From contig JAFDWO010000153.1 in assembly GCA_018268415.1 (NCBI GenBank), forward strand, positions 1 to 62,548: 62,548 nt of DNA, in the 5' to 3' direction. Within the stretch, counting starts at the first letter, position 1. Every line of letters begins with the position of its first letter. The notes under the pieces were generated by a model. The model did no database searches. It saw nothing but the letters and a program-made list of their open reading frames with translations, and was not told the DNA's origin. Source of the stretch: Actinomycetota bacterium (lineage in GTDB: Bacteria > Actinomycetota > Thermoleophilia > Solirubrobacterales > 70-9). Made by a program: the position numbers and the translations under genes. Positions 1 through 9,228 of the stretch are shown here, piece by piece.

Positions 1-430
1 AGTTCACACGGAGATCCTTGACCGATGGCAGGGTCGGGAGGAAGGGTGGGGTTCCTGACGTCTCCGTGACCAGGTCTCTCTTTCCGTGACGGTCCCGTCA
101 CGGATCCGTGGCACTCCCGTGGGTTTCCCGTGGGCTTTCCTCCACGCCTCTCATACCCGGCCGTCCCGGCCACGGCCACGGCCTGCCAGGGCCGTGGACG
201 AGACGGCGCATCCCTCGTCGCCCGGGCGACAGCTCGAAAGGGCCGGGGCTCCCCGGCGCCGGCTTGAGGGGGGCCGGGGCATCCCGGGCGCCGGCTTGCG
301 GGGCTCCATCCCTTCCGGGCGACAGCCCCCCCCGGGCTCCATCCTCTCCGGGCCGCATCCCCTTCGGGCGACAGCTTCCCGGGGCCGCATCCCTTCTCGG
401 CCCTCCTGCGGGCCTGCGGATCAGCCTCTA
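1..430. repeat. Palindrome-rich intergenic repeat block
   Basis: This gene-free stretch is full of short inverted repeats. CCGTGACGG and CCGTCACGG flank a TC at about 84-103. Bases about 130-290 closely match, in opposite orientation, the block at about 46,870-47,030: both contain the cluster around CCACGCCT, TCATACCCGGCCGTC and CACGGCCTGCCAGGGCCGTG. Spaced units like GGGCCGGGGC and GGGCGACAGC recur through 400. Reading frames here look like high-GC noise. Function is unknown; the shared block suggests a dispersed repeat family. Confidence 0.6.
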
Positions 431-447
431 TTGGGCGGTCGGCTCTA

Positions 448-1197
448 CTAGGCGGCGAAGGTCGAGGTCGCGCGCTCTTTGGCCGCGTCGATGATCGCCA
501 GGACGTCGGCCTCGCGGCCTTCGCGGAGCAGCTCGATCGGGTCGGGATCGCCGTTGACGATGCCCTCGAAGAAGTCTTTGCGGTCGTTGTAGGTGGGGAG
601 GGTGCCCTTTGCCCAGCCGCGGACGTCGTTGAGCATTACGGCGAGGCGGGCGTAGTCCTCGCCGAAGAGGTCGGAGATCTCGCGCTTCATGCGCTTGGCG
701 AGGGCGGGGGAGGCGCCCGCGGTGGAGATCGCGATGGCCAGGGGGCCGGTGCGGACGATCGCCGGGAGGATGAAGTTGCAGAGCGGCGGGACGTCGACGA
801 CGTTGGCCAGCATCGCCCGCTTCTCTGCGTCGTAGTAGACGCCGATGTTGACCTCGGAGTCGTCGGTGGCGGCGATCACCATGAACGCGCCCTCGAGGTC
901 CTCGGGGCCGGCGTACTCGCGGCGGTCCCACTTGATCGAGCCCTCCTCGGCGAGTGCCTGCAGCTCCGGGTGCGCCTCGGGCGCCAGCAGGGTCACGGCG
1001 CCGCCGCAGGCGAGCAGACCCTCGACCTTCTCCAGGCCGATGTCACCGCCGCCGACGACCAGGCACTTGCGGCCGGTCAGTTTCAAGCAGGCGATGTAGA
1101 ACGGCGTCTCCAGCATGTCCCGGACGCAGGACTGATCGCAGATCCCCTTGCGGAACTGGCAGACGCACTCCTTGCCGGCGTAGGCCTGAGCTGGCAT
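448..1197 (-). CDS. Precorrin-2 dehydrogenase / sirohydrochlorin ferrochelatase-like (Met8/CysG N-terminal type)
   Basis: The protein (249 aa) matches the NAD-dependent dehydrogenase domain of siroheme synthase, which oxidises precorrin-2 to sirohydrochlorin and may insert iron. The Rossmann motif [16 protein letters not shown] sits near residues 46-61, and the motif [14 protein letters not shown], typical of the family's dimer and active-site region, is near 150. The C-terminal uroporphyrinogen methyltransferase domain of CysG is absent, so this is the stand-alone form. Odd: about 27 residues precede the usual start and hold four cysteines spaced C-x-C-x6-C-x3-C, a possible metal or Fe-S site. 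Starting at the internal Met28 would remove them. No clear ribosome site supports either start. Confidence 0.85.
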   Translation of the reverse strand: MPAQAYAGKECVCQFRKGICDQSCVRDMLETPFYIACLKLTGRKCLVVGGGDIGLEKVEGLLACGGAVTLLAPEAHPELQALAEEGSIKWDRREYAGPEDLEGAFMVIAATDDSEVNIGVYYDAEKRAMLANVVDVPPLCNFILPAIVRTGPLAIAISTAGASPALAKRMKREISDLFGEDYARLAVMLNDVRGWAKGTLPTYNDRKDFFEGIVNGDPDPIELLREGREADVLAIIDAAKERATSTFAA

Positions 1198-1232
1198 CGC
1201 CCAACAGGTTAGTGATGTGGGTTCGGCAGGAC

Positions 1233-2165
1233 TTAAACGGCCGCGAGGGTCTGGGCGAGACCTTGCTCGAGCGTCGTCCCTGGTGCCCAGTCGAGCTCCC
1301 GTTCGGCCAGCGCCGCGTCGAGGGAGATGCGCTGCACCTCGCCCGCGCGGGGCGGCGCGAACTCGGGGGTGAAGTCCTCGCGCCCGTCGATCCCGGCGAG
1401 GATGTCGACCAGGTCGAGGACGCTCGCCTCGCGCCCGGTGCCGATGTTGACCGCACCGCCGCGCTGCGCCGCTCCCGCCGCCAGCGCGGCGCTGACGACG
1501 TCCCCCACATATATGTAGTCGCGGGTCTGGCTGCCGTCGCCGTAGACGGTCGGCCGGCCGCCGTTCTTCAGCAGGCCGCAGAAGATCGCCACCACGCCCG
1601 CCTCGCCGAGCGGATCCTGGCGCGGGCCGTACACGTTGCCGAGTCGCAGCGACATGCCGGAGAGCCCGTGCAGCCGTTCGAAGAGGCCGAGGTAGCCCTC
1701 TGCCGCGTACTTCGACTGGCCGTAGCCGGAGAGCGGCGCGATCGGCGTCGACTCAGGCAGCGGCAGCTGCTTGTCGGCCCCCTCGCCGTAGAGGGCGCCG
1801 CCGGTGGAGATGAAGATGACCCGGCCGACCCCGGCCGCGCGCGCCGCCTCCAGCACGTTGGCGGTGCCGCCGACGTTGACGGCGGCGTCGAAGAAGGGGT
1901 CCTCGACCGACTTGCGCACGTCGATCTGGGCGGCGAGGTGGAAGACCAGTTCTGGGCGCGCCTCGGTGACGGCCGCGGCCACGGCGGCGCCATCGCGGAT
2001 GTCGATCTCGGCCAGCCGGGCGCCGCTCCCCAGCGCGCCCTCGAGGTTCACCCGGCGCCCGGTCGAGAGGTCGTCGAGCACGGTCACCTCGTCGCCGCGG
2101 GCGAGCAGAGCGTCGACCAGATTGGAGCCGATGAACCCGGCGCCGCCGGTTACCAAGGTCCTCAT
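1233..2165 (-). CDS. NAD-dependent sugar epimerase/dehydratase (GalE-like)
   Basis: An extended short-chain dehydrogenase of 310 aa. The N-terminal [15 protein letters not shown] is the NAD-binding glycine motif. STGGALYG and the YGQSKYAAE stretch (Y-x3-K catalytic pair) follow at about residues 120-155. [12 protein letters not shown] is the substrate-side signature of UDP-glucose 4-epimerases and dTDP-glucose dehydratases. It probably acts in nucleotide-sugar metabolism in the cytosol; the exact substrate cannot be read from sequence. It lies 35 bp downstream of nothing co-oriented except the siroheme gene, and diverges from topA across a 100-bp gap. Confidence 0.85.
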   Translation of the reverse strand: MRTLVTGGAGFIGSNLVDALLARGDEVTVLDDLSTGRRVNLEGALGSGARLAEIDIRDGAAVAAAVTEARPELVFHLAAQIDVRKSVEDPFFDAAVNVGGTANVLEAARAAGVGRVIFISTGGALYGEGADKQLPLPESTPIAPLSGYGQSKYAAEGYLGLFERLHGLSGMSLRLGNVYGPRQDPLGEAGVVAIFCGLLKNGGRPTVYGDGSQTRDYIYVGDVVSAALAAGAAQRGGAVNIGTGREASVLDLVDILAGIDGREDFTPEFAPPRAGEVQRISLDAALAERELDWAPGTTLEQGLAQTLAAV

Positions 2166-2265
2166 CAGTCCGCGAATCCTAAGCGGATCGGCCGGCGGTA
2201 CGCGTTGAGAATTCCGGGAGGACCCTGAGGGGGAGGCCGCGCGGCCCTGCTACCCTCGCCGCCCG

Positions 2266-4608
2266 ATGAGGCTAATAGTCACCGAGAAGAACAGCAGCGC
2301 GAAAAAGATCGCCGAGGTCCTCGGTGCGCCCTCGGGCGGCCCGAAGGCGGACAAAACCTACAAAGTCCCCTTCTACACCTGGACCGACGCCGACGGCAAC
2401 GAGGAAATGGCGATCGGCCTGAAGGGCCACGTGCTCGGCCCCGCCTTCCCGGAGGGCTACTCGAACTGGCAGAAGACCGACCTCCACGATCTGATCGACG
2501 CCGACCTGATCAAGGAGCCGACCGACAAAAACGTCGTCAAAGCGATCAAAAAAATGGCCAAAGGGGCCGACGAGCTGGTGATCGCCACCGACTTCGACCG
2601 CGAGGGGGAGCTGATCGGGCTCGAGGCGCTCGAGGAGATGCTCGACGCCAACCCGGCGCTCGGCACCCGCGAGGACACCGCCGCCGGCACGCTGAAAATC
2701 CTCCGGGCGCGATACTCGGCGACGACCAAAGAGGAACTCATCCGCGCCTTCGAGAACCTCGACTACCTGAGCTACCCGCTGGCCAACGCGGGCGCCGCAC
2801 GCCAGGACATCGACCTGCTCTGGGGGGCGACGCTGACCCGCGCGGTCTCGCTGTCGACCCGTCGCTTCGGCTCCAACTTCCTCTCCGTCGGCCGCGTGCA
2901 GAGCCCGACCCTGGGCCTGATCGTCGAGCGCGAGATGGAGCGCCGCGCCCACGTCGCGAAACCGTTCTGGGAACTGTTCGCCAAGTTCGAGCACCCCGAC
3001 GGAACGTTCCAGACGCACCACACCGTCGACAAATTCTGGGAGAAAGCCGAAGCCGACAAGGCGCTCGCCGGGACGGTCGGCCCGGGCGTCGTCAAATCCG
3101 TCACGGCGCGGAAAAACACCCGCAAACCGCCGACTCCGTTCAACACGACCGCCTTCACCACGGACGCCTCCTCGCGGCTCGGGATCACCCCGGCGAGCGC
3201 GATGCGGATCGCCGAGGACCTCTACATGGACGGGTTCATCTCCTACCCGCGTACCGACAACACGGTCTACCCGAACTCACTGCCCGTGCGCGAGCTGATC
3301 CGCTCGCTGACCAACGTCAAAGAGTTCTCCGCCGCGTCGAGGCTCAACGATCTGGCCGAGCTGAAACCGACCCGCGGCAAAAAAGAGACGACCGACCACC
3401 CGCCGATCTACCCGACCCAGGCGATCCACCCTGGCGCCCTCGAGGGGCCGAAGAAGCGGGTCTACGAACTGGTCGTGCGGCGCTTCCTCGCCACCTTCAG
3501 CCCGCCGATGATCACCGAGTCGACCCGCGCCGACATCGAGGCGGGCTCGGAGACCTACTTCGTCCGCGGCTCGGTCGTCGTCGACCCCGGTTACGCCGGC
3601 ATCTACACCTACGCCCGCTCAGCCGACGAGGAGATCCCGGCGCTGCAGGAGGGCCAGTCGCTGGCGCTGGCCGCGGTGCCGGAGTTCCGCGCCGAGGACG
3701 AGCCCGACGCGAATCCCTGGATCGTCGGCAAGGAGACCCAGCCGCCGTCACGGATCTCGCAGGGCAAACTGATCGAGCTGATGGAGGAGCGCGGCCTCGG
3801 CACCAAAGCCACGCGCGCCGACATCATCCAGAAGCTCTTCGACCGCGGCTACGTCTACGGCAACCCGCCGATCCCGACCGAGACCGGCATCGCCCTCTAT
3901 GAGGCGTTCAAGCAGTACGTGCCGCGGATGGCGACGCCGGAGATGACCGCCGACATCGAGGCCGAGATGGACCGGATCGCGCAGGGCGAGATGACCAAGT
4001 CGAAGGTCGTCGGCGACTCGCGCGAACTGCTCCACAAGACCTGGACCGAGATCGACGAGAAGAAAGAAGACCTCGCCAAAGTCGTCTGGAAAGGGATGGA
4101 CGAGGACCGCATCCTCGGCCCCTGCAAGGTCTGCGAAGAAGCGGGGCGGACCAAGGAGGACGGCTCGCCGAACATGCTGCGGATCATCCGGGCGAAAAAA
4201 TCCGGCAAACGGTTCGTCGGCTGCTCGGGCTGGAAAGCCGACGCTGAGCCAGGCGACCCGAAGTCGTGTGACCAGACCTTCCCGCTGCCACAGCGCGGCG
4301 ACGTCTTCCGCCTGGAGGAGCGCTGCTCGATCTGCGACAAGACGCCGCGGCTGAAAGTCCAACCGTTCCGCGGACGCCCCTGGAACCTCTGCCTGAACGA
4401 CGACTGCGAGTCGATGCAGGAGATGAAGAAACGGCGGGCGGAGCGCGAAGCGGCGAAAAAAGCCAAAGAAGAGATGGACGGCAAGCCGCAGCCGAAAGGC
4501 GACGAGGACGCGCCTCCCAAAAAACGCGCCAAAGCGAAAGCCAAAGTCTCCAAAGCCGACACCGCCACGCGCGGGGTCAAACGCGCCAAAGCGGGCGCCA
4601 AAGGCTAG
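2266..4608 (+). CDS. topA: DNA topoisomerase I (type IA)
   Basis: A 780-aa type IA topoisomerase that relaxes negative supercoils. The Toprim domain is N-terminal (LIVTEKNSS with the catalytic Glu; ATDFDREGELIG acidic triad near 107). The active-site tyrosine is Tyr327 in FISYPRTDN. Four Cys pairs between about residues 620 and 720 (CKVC, C..C, CSIC, C..C) look like zinc ribbons. The last 45 residues are Lys/Ala-rich, resembling a histone-like tail. The start MRLIVTEKN and overall layout look more like archaeal TopA than the usual actinobacterial enzyme. It begins a topA-tmk-holB run. Codons AAA/AAG are unusually frequent compared with neighbours, in line with the basic content. Confidence 0.93.
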   Translation: MRLIVTEKNSSAKKIAEVLGAPSGGPKADKTYKVPFYTWTDADGNEEMAIGLKGHVLGPAFPEGYSNWQKTDLHDLIDADLIKEPTDKNVVKAIKKMAKGADELVIATDFDREGELIGLEALEEMLDANPALGTREDTAAGTLKILRARYSATTKEELIRAFENLDYLSYPLANAGAARQDIDLLWGATLTRAVSLSTRRFGSNFLSVGRVQSPTLGLIVEREMERRAHVAKPFWELFAKFEHPDGTFQTHHTVDKFWEKAEADKALAGTVGPGVVKSVTARKNTRKPPTPFNTTAFTTDASSRLGITPASAMRIAEDLYMDGFISYPRTDNTVYPNSLPVRELIRSLTNVKEFSAASRLNDLAELKPTRGKKETTDHPPIYPTQAIHPGALEGPKKRVYELVVRRFLATFSPPMITESTRADIEAGSETYFVRGSVVVDPGYAGIYTYARSADEEIPALQEGQSLALAAVPEFRAEDEPDANPWIVGKETQPPSRISQGKLIELMEERGLGTKATRADIIQKLFDRGYVYGNPPIPTETGIALYEAFKQYVPRMATPEMTADIEAEMDRIAQGEMTKSKVVGDSRELLHKTWTEIDEKKEDLAKVVWKGMDEDRILGPCKVCEEAGRTKEDGSPNMLRIIRAKKSGKRFVGCSGWKADAEPGDPKSCDQTFPLPQRGDVFRLEERCSICDKTPRLKVQPFRGRPWNLCLNDDCESMQEMKKRRAEREAAKKAKEEMDGKPQPKGDEDAPPKKRAKAKAKVSKADTATRGVKRAKAGAKG

Positions 4609-4652
4609 TGCCTGGCACTGTGACCGGGGTTCCCGCCCCGGGGGTCTGAGCC

Positions 4653-5243
4653 GTGTTCATCTCCCTGGAGGGAGTGGACGGCTCCGGCAAGAGCACCCAG
4701 GCGCGCCTGCTGGTGGAGGCGCTGGGCGAGGGCACCGTCGCGATCCGCGAGCCGGGCGGCACCGATGCGGCCGAGCGGATCCGGACGCTGCTCGCCGATC
4801 CGGCGACGGAGCTGGAGCCGCTGGCCGAGCTGCTGCTGTTCCTGGCGGCGCGTGCCGACCTCACCGAGCGGGTGATCCGCCCGGCGCTGGAGGCGGGCCG
4901 TGACGTCGTCTCCGACCGCTTCTCCGATTCCAGTGTCGCCTACCAGGGCGCCGCGCGGGGGCTCGGGGTGGGGGAGGTCATCGGGCTCTGCGACACCGCC
5001 ACCGATGGCCTCTGGCCTGACCTGACGCTGCTCCTGAAGGTCGACCCGGAGGTCGGGCTCGGCCGGGCCGAGAGCGAAGACCGCTTCGAGGCCGAGGGCC
5101 TGGAGCTACAGCGGGCCGTAGCGGCGGCCTACGAGGAGATCGCGGTGATCGCGAGCGACCGGGTCGTCGTGATCGACGCGGCCGGGACCGTCGAGGAGGT
5201 CCACGCGCGCGTGACGGCCGCCGTCGAGGCCCGTCGTGCCTGA
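4653..5243 (+). CDS. tmk: Thymidylate kinase
   Basis: dTMP kinase (196 aa), making dTDP for DNA synthesis. MFISLEGVDGSGKSTQ holds the P-loop at residues 7-15. REPGGT (about 33-38) is the dTMP-binding DR[YH]/REPGGT region, and DRFSDSSVAYQGAARG near 86-101 is the DR motif plus TYAYQG-like segment. The LID region contains ESEDRFE near 143. The GTG start at 4653 is chosen because the P-loop strand begins immediately. It sits 44 bp after topA and shortly before holB, a known pairing of nucleotide supply with replication. Confidence 0.92.
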   Translation: MFISLEGVDGSGKSTQARLLVEALGEGTVAIREPGGTDAAERIRTLLADPATELEPLAELLLFLAARADLTERVIRPALEAGRDVVSDRFSDSSVAYQGAARGLGVGEVIGLCDTATDGLWPDLTLLLKVDPEVGLGRAESEDRFEAEGLELQRAVAAAYEEIAVIASDRVVVIDAAGTVEEVHARVTAAVEARRA

Positions 5244-5263
5244 GCGCCCCGTCGCACCGCACC

Positions 5264-5403
5264 GTGGTCGTCCTAACCGGCGCCCCGCCGCACCGCACCG
5301 TGGTCGTCCTAACCGGCGCCCAGCCGATTGTGGTCGTCCTAACCGGCGCTATAGGTGGGAAAGGACGACCGCGCTGGAGTGGCGGTTGGAAAGGACGACC
5401 GCG
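5264..5403. repeat. Tandem plus inverted 19-bp repeats between tmk and holB
   Basis: GTGGTCGTCCTAACCGGCG occurs three times on the + strand (5264-5282, 5300-5318, 5330-5348). Two near copies follow in opposite orientation, centred on GGAAAGGACGACCGC (about 5354-5373 and 5383-5403). Facing copies can pair as GCGGTCGTCCT with AGGACGACCGC to form alternative hairpins directly before the holB start. The whole block lies upstream of the conserved part of holB. Role unknown: it could be an RNA regulatory structure or protein-binding sites. Confidence 0.6.
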
Positions 5404-5416
5404 GCGGGGGTGTGGC

Positions 5417-6532
5417 GTGGCTAGCGTGGTGCTCGCGGAGGCCACCGAGCACCAGGCGCGGGCGCGGGTCGCGCTCACCGCGGCGCTCGAGGCGGGGCCA
5501 TCCCACGCCTACCTCTTCCGCGGGCCGCGCGGGGCCGGGAAGCGGGCCGCGGCGCGCGCCTTCGCCGCCGAAATCGTCGCCGCCGGGGCCCCGGACCCCG
5601 ACGATGCACGCCGCCGCGCCCTGCTCGACCCCTCACCGCACCCCGACCTCGTCTGGCTCGTCCCGCGCGGCGCCCAGCACATGGTCGACGAGGTGCGCGA
5701 GCGGGTCATCCGGGCCTCCGCCTACCGCCCCTTCGAAGGCGAGCACCGCGTCTTCGTCATCGACGCTGCCGAGGCGATGCGCGACGAGAGCCAGAACGCG
5801 CTCCTGAAGACCCTGGAGGAGCCGCCGCCCTTCGTCCACCTGATCCTGCTCAGCTCCGAGCCCGAGGGCCTGCTGGAGACGATCGCCTCGCGCTGCCAGT
5901 CGGTCGACTTCGCGCCGCTGCCGGCCGACGTGCTGGAAGCGCAGCTCGGCGCGACGCCGGAGGCGGCCGGGGCCTCGCCGGAGGAGCTCGCCGCCGCGGC
6001 GCGCCTCGCCGCCGGCGACCTCGAGCGCGCCCGGCTGCTTCTATCGCCGACCGGTCGCGAGCTGCGCGCCGAGGTCGAGGCCTGCCTCGCGGCGGTGCTC
6101 GCCGACGAGCTCGCGAGCGCGCCGTGGGCGCGGCTCCTCGGGCGCGCCACGGCGGCCGGGGAGGAGGCCGAAGGCGCCGCGCGGGAAGCGCTCGAGGAGG
6201 AGTCCCAGGCGGGCCTCAAACGGACCGCGAAAGACATCACCGACGGCGCCAAACGGGCGGGGCGGCGACGCCGGACCGAGATCCTCGACCTCGGTCTCGA
6301 GCTCTGCGCGCTGTGGCTGCGCGACCTGGCGGCGCTCGCCGCCGGGGCCGAGGAGGTCGTCTTCGACCGTGACCGCCTCGACCTGCTGCGGGCGCAGGCG
6401 GCAAAGGTCGACGCGGCCTGGGCCCGCGCCGGGGCGGGTGCCGTCCAGGACACGCGCCGGGGGCTCGACCTGAACGTCTCCGAGGAGTTGGCGCTCGAAG
6501 CGCTTTTCTACTCGCTCGCTCGTACCGCCTGA
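5417..6532 (+). CDS. holB: DNA polymerase III delta' subunit (clamp loader)
   Basis: The clamp-loader AAA+ subunit of about 371 aa. SHAYLFRGPRGAGKR is the degenerate P-loop expected of delta'. IDAAEAMRDESQNALLKTLEEPPPFVHLILLSSEP contains the box VI/VII signature NALLKTLEEPP, followed by TIASRCQSVDF (sensor region). No clear Cys4 zinc module is seen between the P-loop and DEA-like box; instead a Pro/Asp-rich linker is present. GTG 5417 (MASVVLAEATEH) was chosen because homology begins there; the open frame upstream runs through the 5264-5403 repeats. GTG codons at 5426 and 5429 are alternatives. Confidence 0.85.
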   Translation: MASVVLAEATEHQARARVALTAALEAGPSHAYLFRGPRGAGKRAAARAFAAEIVAAGAPDPDDARRRALLDPSPHPDLVWLVPRGAQHMVDEVRERVIRASAYRPFEGEHRVFVIDAAEAMRDESQNALLKTLEEPPPFVHLILLSSEPEGLLETIASRCQSVDFAPLPADVLEAQLGATPEAAGASPEELAAAARLAAGDLERARLLLSPTGRELRAEVEACLAAVLADELASAPWARLLGRATAAGEEAEGAAREALEEESQAGLKRTAKDITDGAKRAGRRRRTEILDLGLELCALWLRDLAALAAGAEEVVFDRDRLDLLRAQAAKVDAAWARAGAGAVQDTRRGLDLNVSEELALEALFYSLARTA

Positions 6533-6554
6533 GCGGCGGACGCGCGAACCGGCG

Positions 6555-6977
6555 TTACTCGCCGTCCAGCTGCTTTTCCAGCGCTTCCCGGGCTTCCTGC
6601 TCGCGCGCCCGCTCGAGCGCCCGCTCCTGGGCGAGGCGGGTGATCTGGGCGGCCTGCCGGGACATGATCACGCTGAAGTTGAGCGCCAGGCCGAGCAGCA
6701 GCAGCAGCACGATCGAGAAGAGCGCCACGTTGGTGTCGCGGACGCCCATCAGGTCGGCGACCAGTCCGAGGAGGCCGGGGAAGGCCGCGCCGGCCAACAT
6801 CGCCAGGCCGGCGACGAACCAGATCACGCTGTAGCGCTCCTGCAGGCGATCGCGGCGGATCAGGTCGAGGATCAGCAGCATGAAGAGGATCGCCAGGGCG
6901 GCGGCGATGATCCGGGTCTGTGCGGTGAGGCTGACGTGGTCGGCCTGCGCGGCGAGGGGCGCGAGCGCCGCCTTCAT
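6555..6977 (-). CDS. DUF2304 membrane protein
   Basis: A 140-aa protein with three predicted membrane helices (about 22-40, 50-75, 85-108) and a charged, Glu/Arg-rich coiled-coil tail that ends in QLDGE. The stretch DLIRRDRLQERYSVIWFVAGL is characteristic of DUF2304, a small family regularly coded next to GT2 glycosyltransferases involved in polyprenyl-sugar or surface glycan synthesis. Its ATG overlaps the stop codon of the upstream glycosyltransferase (ATGA, 6974-6977), so the two are translationally coupled and probably work together at the inner membrane. Confidence 0.85.
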   Translation of the reverse strand: MKAALAPLAAQADHVSLTAQTRIIAAALAILFMLLILDLIRRDRLQERYSVIWFVAGLAMLAGAAFPGLLGLVADLMGVRDTNVALFSIVLLLLLGLALNFSVIMSRQAAQITRLAQERALERAREQEAREALEKQLDGE

Positions 6978-7717
6978 CGCTCCGTCTCCGCGTGGCGCGG
7001 CTTGAACAGGCCGACCAGGATCACGATCAGGCCCTTGAAGATGAAGAAGGCCGAGCGCAGCGGGGTGAGGAAGGATCGGCCGCCGGCCCGCTCCAGCATC
7101 CGCACCGGGACCTCCTCGACCCGCAGGCCCTCGCGCACGGCCAGCTGCAACGACTCGATCTCGGCGAAGTCGGGCGAGTAGCTCTCGCTGAAGAGCTTCA
7201 TCACGCGGCGGTTGGCGGCGCGCATGCCGCTGGTCGTGTCGGTGAAGCGCTGCCGGGTCGCCATCGTGAGCATGAAGCGGAAGACGTTGATGCCGATCCG
7301 CCGCGTGAGCGTCGCCTTATAGTCCTCGCCCCCCGTCTCGGCGCCCGGCAGCGGCTCGGCCTGGGCGGCATAGCGGGAGCCGATCACCAGGTCGGCGCGG
7401 TCCTCGCGCACCTCGGTGAGCAGGCGGGCGACCTCGGCGGCCGGGTGTTGGCCGTCGGCGTCGAGGTGGGCGCAAAGGTCGTAGCCCTCCCGAAGGGCCC
7501 AGAGATAGCCGGTCTGCAGCGCCGCCCCGAGGCCCTGGTTGAAGGGCAGGGTGGCGACCAGGACCCCTGCAGCCTGGGCCCGCTGGGTCGTGGTGTCGGT
7601 CGAGCCGTCGTCGACCACGAGGATGTCGGCCTCGGGCAGGTGGGTGCGGACGTCGGCGATCACCGCGTCGACCGACGCCTCCTCGTTCCAGGCAGGGATG
7701 AAGACGAGAGTCCGCAA
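6974..7717 (-). CDS. Family 2 glycosyltransferase
   Basis: A GT-A fold glycosyltransferase of 247 aa. TLVFIPAWNEEASVDAVI opens the nucleotide-binding fold, ILVVDDGSTDTT is the first acidic motif, and LDADGQHP is the DXD-type metal site near residue 88. GSRYAA and the Arg-rich C-terminal region with a hydrophobic stretch (SAFFIFKGLIVILVGLF) resemble dolichyl/undecaprenyl-phosphate sugar transferases. No ATG or GTG lies in frame near the homology start; TTG 7717 (or TTG 7723) is the best candidate. It is coupled to the DUF2304 gene and faces the divergent sensor kinase across 78 bp. Confidence 0.85.
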   Translation of the reverse strand: MRTLVFIPAWNEEASVDAVIADVRTHLPEADILVVDDGSTDTTTQRAQAAGVLVATLPFNQGLGAALQTGYLWALREGYDLCAHLDADGQHPAAEVARLLTEVREDRADLVIGSRYAAQAEPLPGAETGGEDYKATLTRRIGINVFRFMLTMATRQRFTDTTSGMRAANRRVMKLFSESYSPDFAEIESLQLAVREGLRVEEVPVRMLERAGGRSFLTPLRSAFFIFKGLIVILVGLFKPRHAETER

Positions 7718-7795
7718 GGGCAAGCGATTGTTCCACGGGGACGTGACCGGAAGGCAGCCGCATCCCGTCTGAGAGGATTGTGTTAGAGACTCCCC

Positions 7796-9142
7796 ATGGC
7801 AAGCGGTGACGCCCACGAGCTGACGCGGGCGCAGCCCGAAACTCCACGCTTCGGTATGCGGCTCTGGCTGACCGGCGCCTTCGCGGCGGTCAGCTTCATC
7901 ACGGCCGCGACCGTCTACATCTTCGGCGACAATCAGCAGGCGCTGATCGTGGCGCTCCTGATCGGGATGCTGGCGGGCTTCCTGATCGCTGTGGCGATCT
8001 CCCACCGGGTGTCGGTTCTTGCCCGCGCCGCGGGGGAGATGGCGAAGGGCTCCTTCGACGCCTCGCTGAACACCCACGGGGTCGACGAGATCGGTGAACT
8101 GGCGCGCTCGCTGGAGATGATGCGGACTTCGCTGCAGGAGAGCTTCGGCGTGCTCACCGCCGACCGCAACAAGCTGGCGGCGATCTTCGACGGGCTGACC
8201 GACGCGGTGATCGTGGTCGACTACGAGGGGCCGGTGCGGTTCTCCAACAGCGCCGCCGGCCGACTGCTCGGCAAAGGCGGCGAGCCGCCGGAAGTGGTCG
8301 AGCCGCAGCTGCGCCGCGCCGCCGAGGTCGGCTTCGCCGCCCACCCGGCGTTGCGGATCGGCGATCGCGCCTACGCGATGACCGCCCGCGCGCTGCCCGA
8401 CGAGCGCGCCGTCCTGGCGGTGCTCCGCGACCGCACCGACGAGCTCCGCCGCGAGCTTGCCGAAGCCGACTTCATCTCCAACGCGGCGCACGAGCTGCGC
8501 AACCCTCTGGCGGGGATGTCGGGGGCGATCGAGGTGCTGCAGAGCGGCGCCAAGAACAACCCGCTCGACCGCGACCACTTCCTCAATCGGCTCGCCGACG
8601 ACGCCGAGAGGATGAAAGCGCTCACCGCCTCGCTGTTGACGCTGGCCCGGGTGGAGAGCCGCGGGGCCGCCGAGAACGAGGTGGTCGACGTGGCGATCGC
8701 GGTGCGTGACGTGGTTGCTGCCGTCGACCCGCCCCCGCGGATCGACCTGGTCGTCGACGTCGAGGAGGACCTCGCCGCGGCCGGCGATCCGACGCTGCTG
8801 CGGCAGGTGATGATCGGCCTGCTCACCAACGCCTTCAAGAACACGCCGCCGCCGGGGACGGTGACCCTGCGAGGTCGCCGCCAGGGAATGGGAGAGGTCG
8901 TGCTCGAGGTGATCGACACCGGCACCGGCATCCCGGGGCCGGAGATCGAGCGGGTCTTCGAGCGCTTCTACCGGCGCAGCGAGTCGCGCAAGCAGGAGGG
9001 TTTCGGGCTCGGTCTGGCGATCGCTCGACGGATGGTCGATGTCATGGGCGGGACGATCGGGGCCGAATCCGTGTTGGGTGAGGGGAGCACCTTCTGGGTG
9101 CGGTTGCCGCTTGCCCAACCCAGCCCCACGCCGGTCGCTTAA
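7796..9142 (+). CDS. Sensor histidine kinase
   Basis: A 448-aa membrane sensor kinase. Two helices (about 23-41 and 48-68) are joined by a very short outside loop, so it likely senses within the membrane or through the cytosolic side. A HAMP linker (about 70-115) is followed by a PAS-like domain (FDGLTDAVIVVDYEGPVRFSN, about 130-190). The dimerisation helix carries His232 in NAAHELRNPLAG. The ATPase domain shows N (LLTNAFKNT), G1 (DTGTGIPG), F (FERFYR) and G2 (GFGLGLAI) boxes. The response regulator gene follows 86 bp downstream. Confidence 0.92.
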   Translation: MASGDAHELTRAQPETPRFGMRLWLTGAFAAVSFITAATVYIFGDNQQALIVALLIGMLAGFLIAVAISHRVSVLARAAGEMAKGSFDASLNTHGVDEIGELARSLEMMRTSLQESFGVLTADRNKLAAIFDGLTDAVIVVDYEGPVRFSNSAAGRLLGKGGEPPEVVEPQLRRAAEVGFAAHPALRIGDRAYAMTARALPDERAVLAVLRDRTDELRRELAEADFISNAAHELRNPLAGMSGAIEVLQSGAKNNPLDRDHFLNRLADDAERMKALTASLLTLARVESRGAAENEVVDVAIAVRDVVAAVDPPPRIDLVVDVEEDLAAAGDPTLLRQVMIGLLTNAFKNTPPPGTVTLRGRRQGMGEVVLEVIDTGTGIPGPEIERVFERFYRRSESRKQEGFGLGLAIARRMVDVMGGTIGAESVLGEGSTFWVRLPLAQPSPTPVA

Positions 9143-9228
9143 GCATTGGGGCGTATAAAGGGCGTGGGAGAGATGTTTACGAGAGTTGAAGAAAGCATGA
9201 GTAAGAGCTACGAAGTAAAGGCAGGCAT

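Noticed and set aside
86..494. Several overlapping Pro/Arg-rich frames at the window start
   Set aside because: They arise from palindromic repeats and have no start signals or recognisable domains.
5264..5403. Repeat block considered as a small CRISPR array
   Set aside because: Spacing is irregular, copies occur in both orientations, and no cas gene is present.
7718..9118. Upstream extension of the glycosyltransferase frame through the sensor kinase gene
   Set aside because: It is antisense to a well-supported kinase, and glycosyltransferase homology begins only at 7717.
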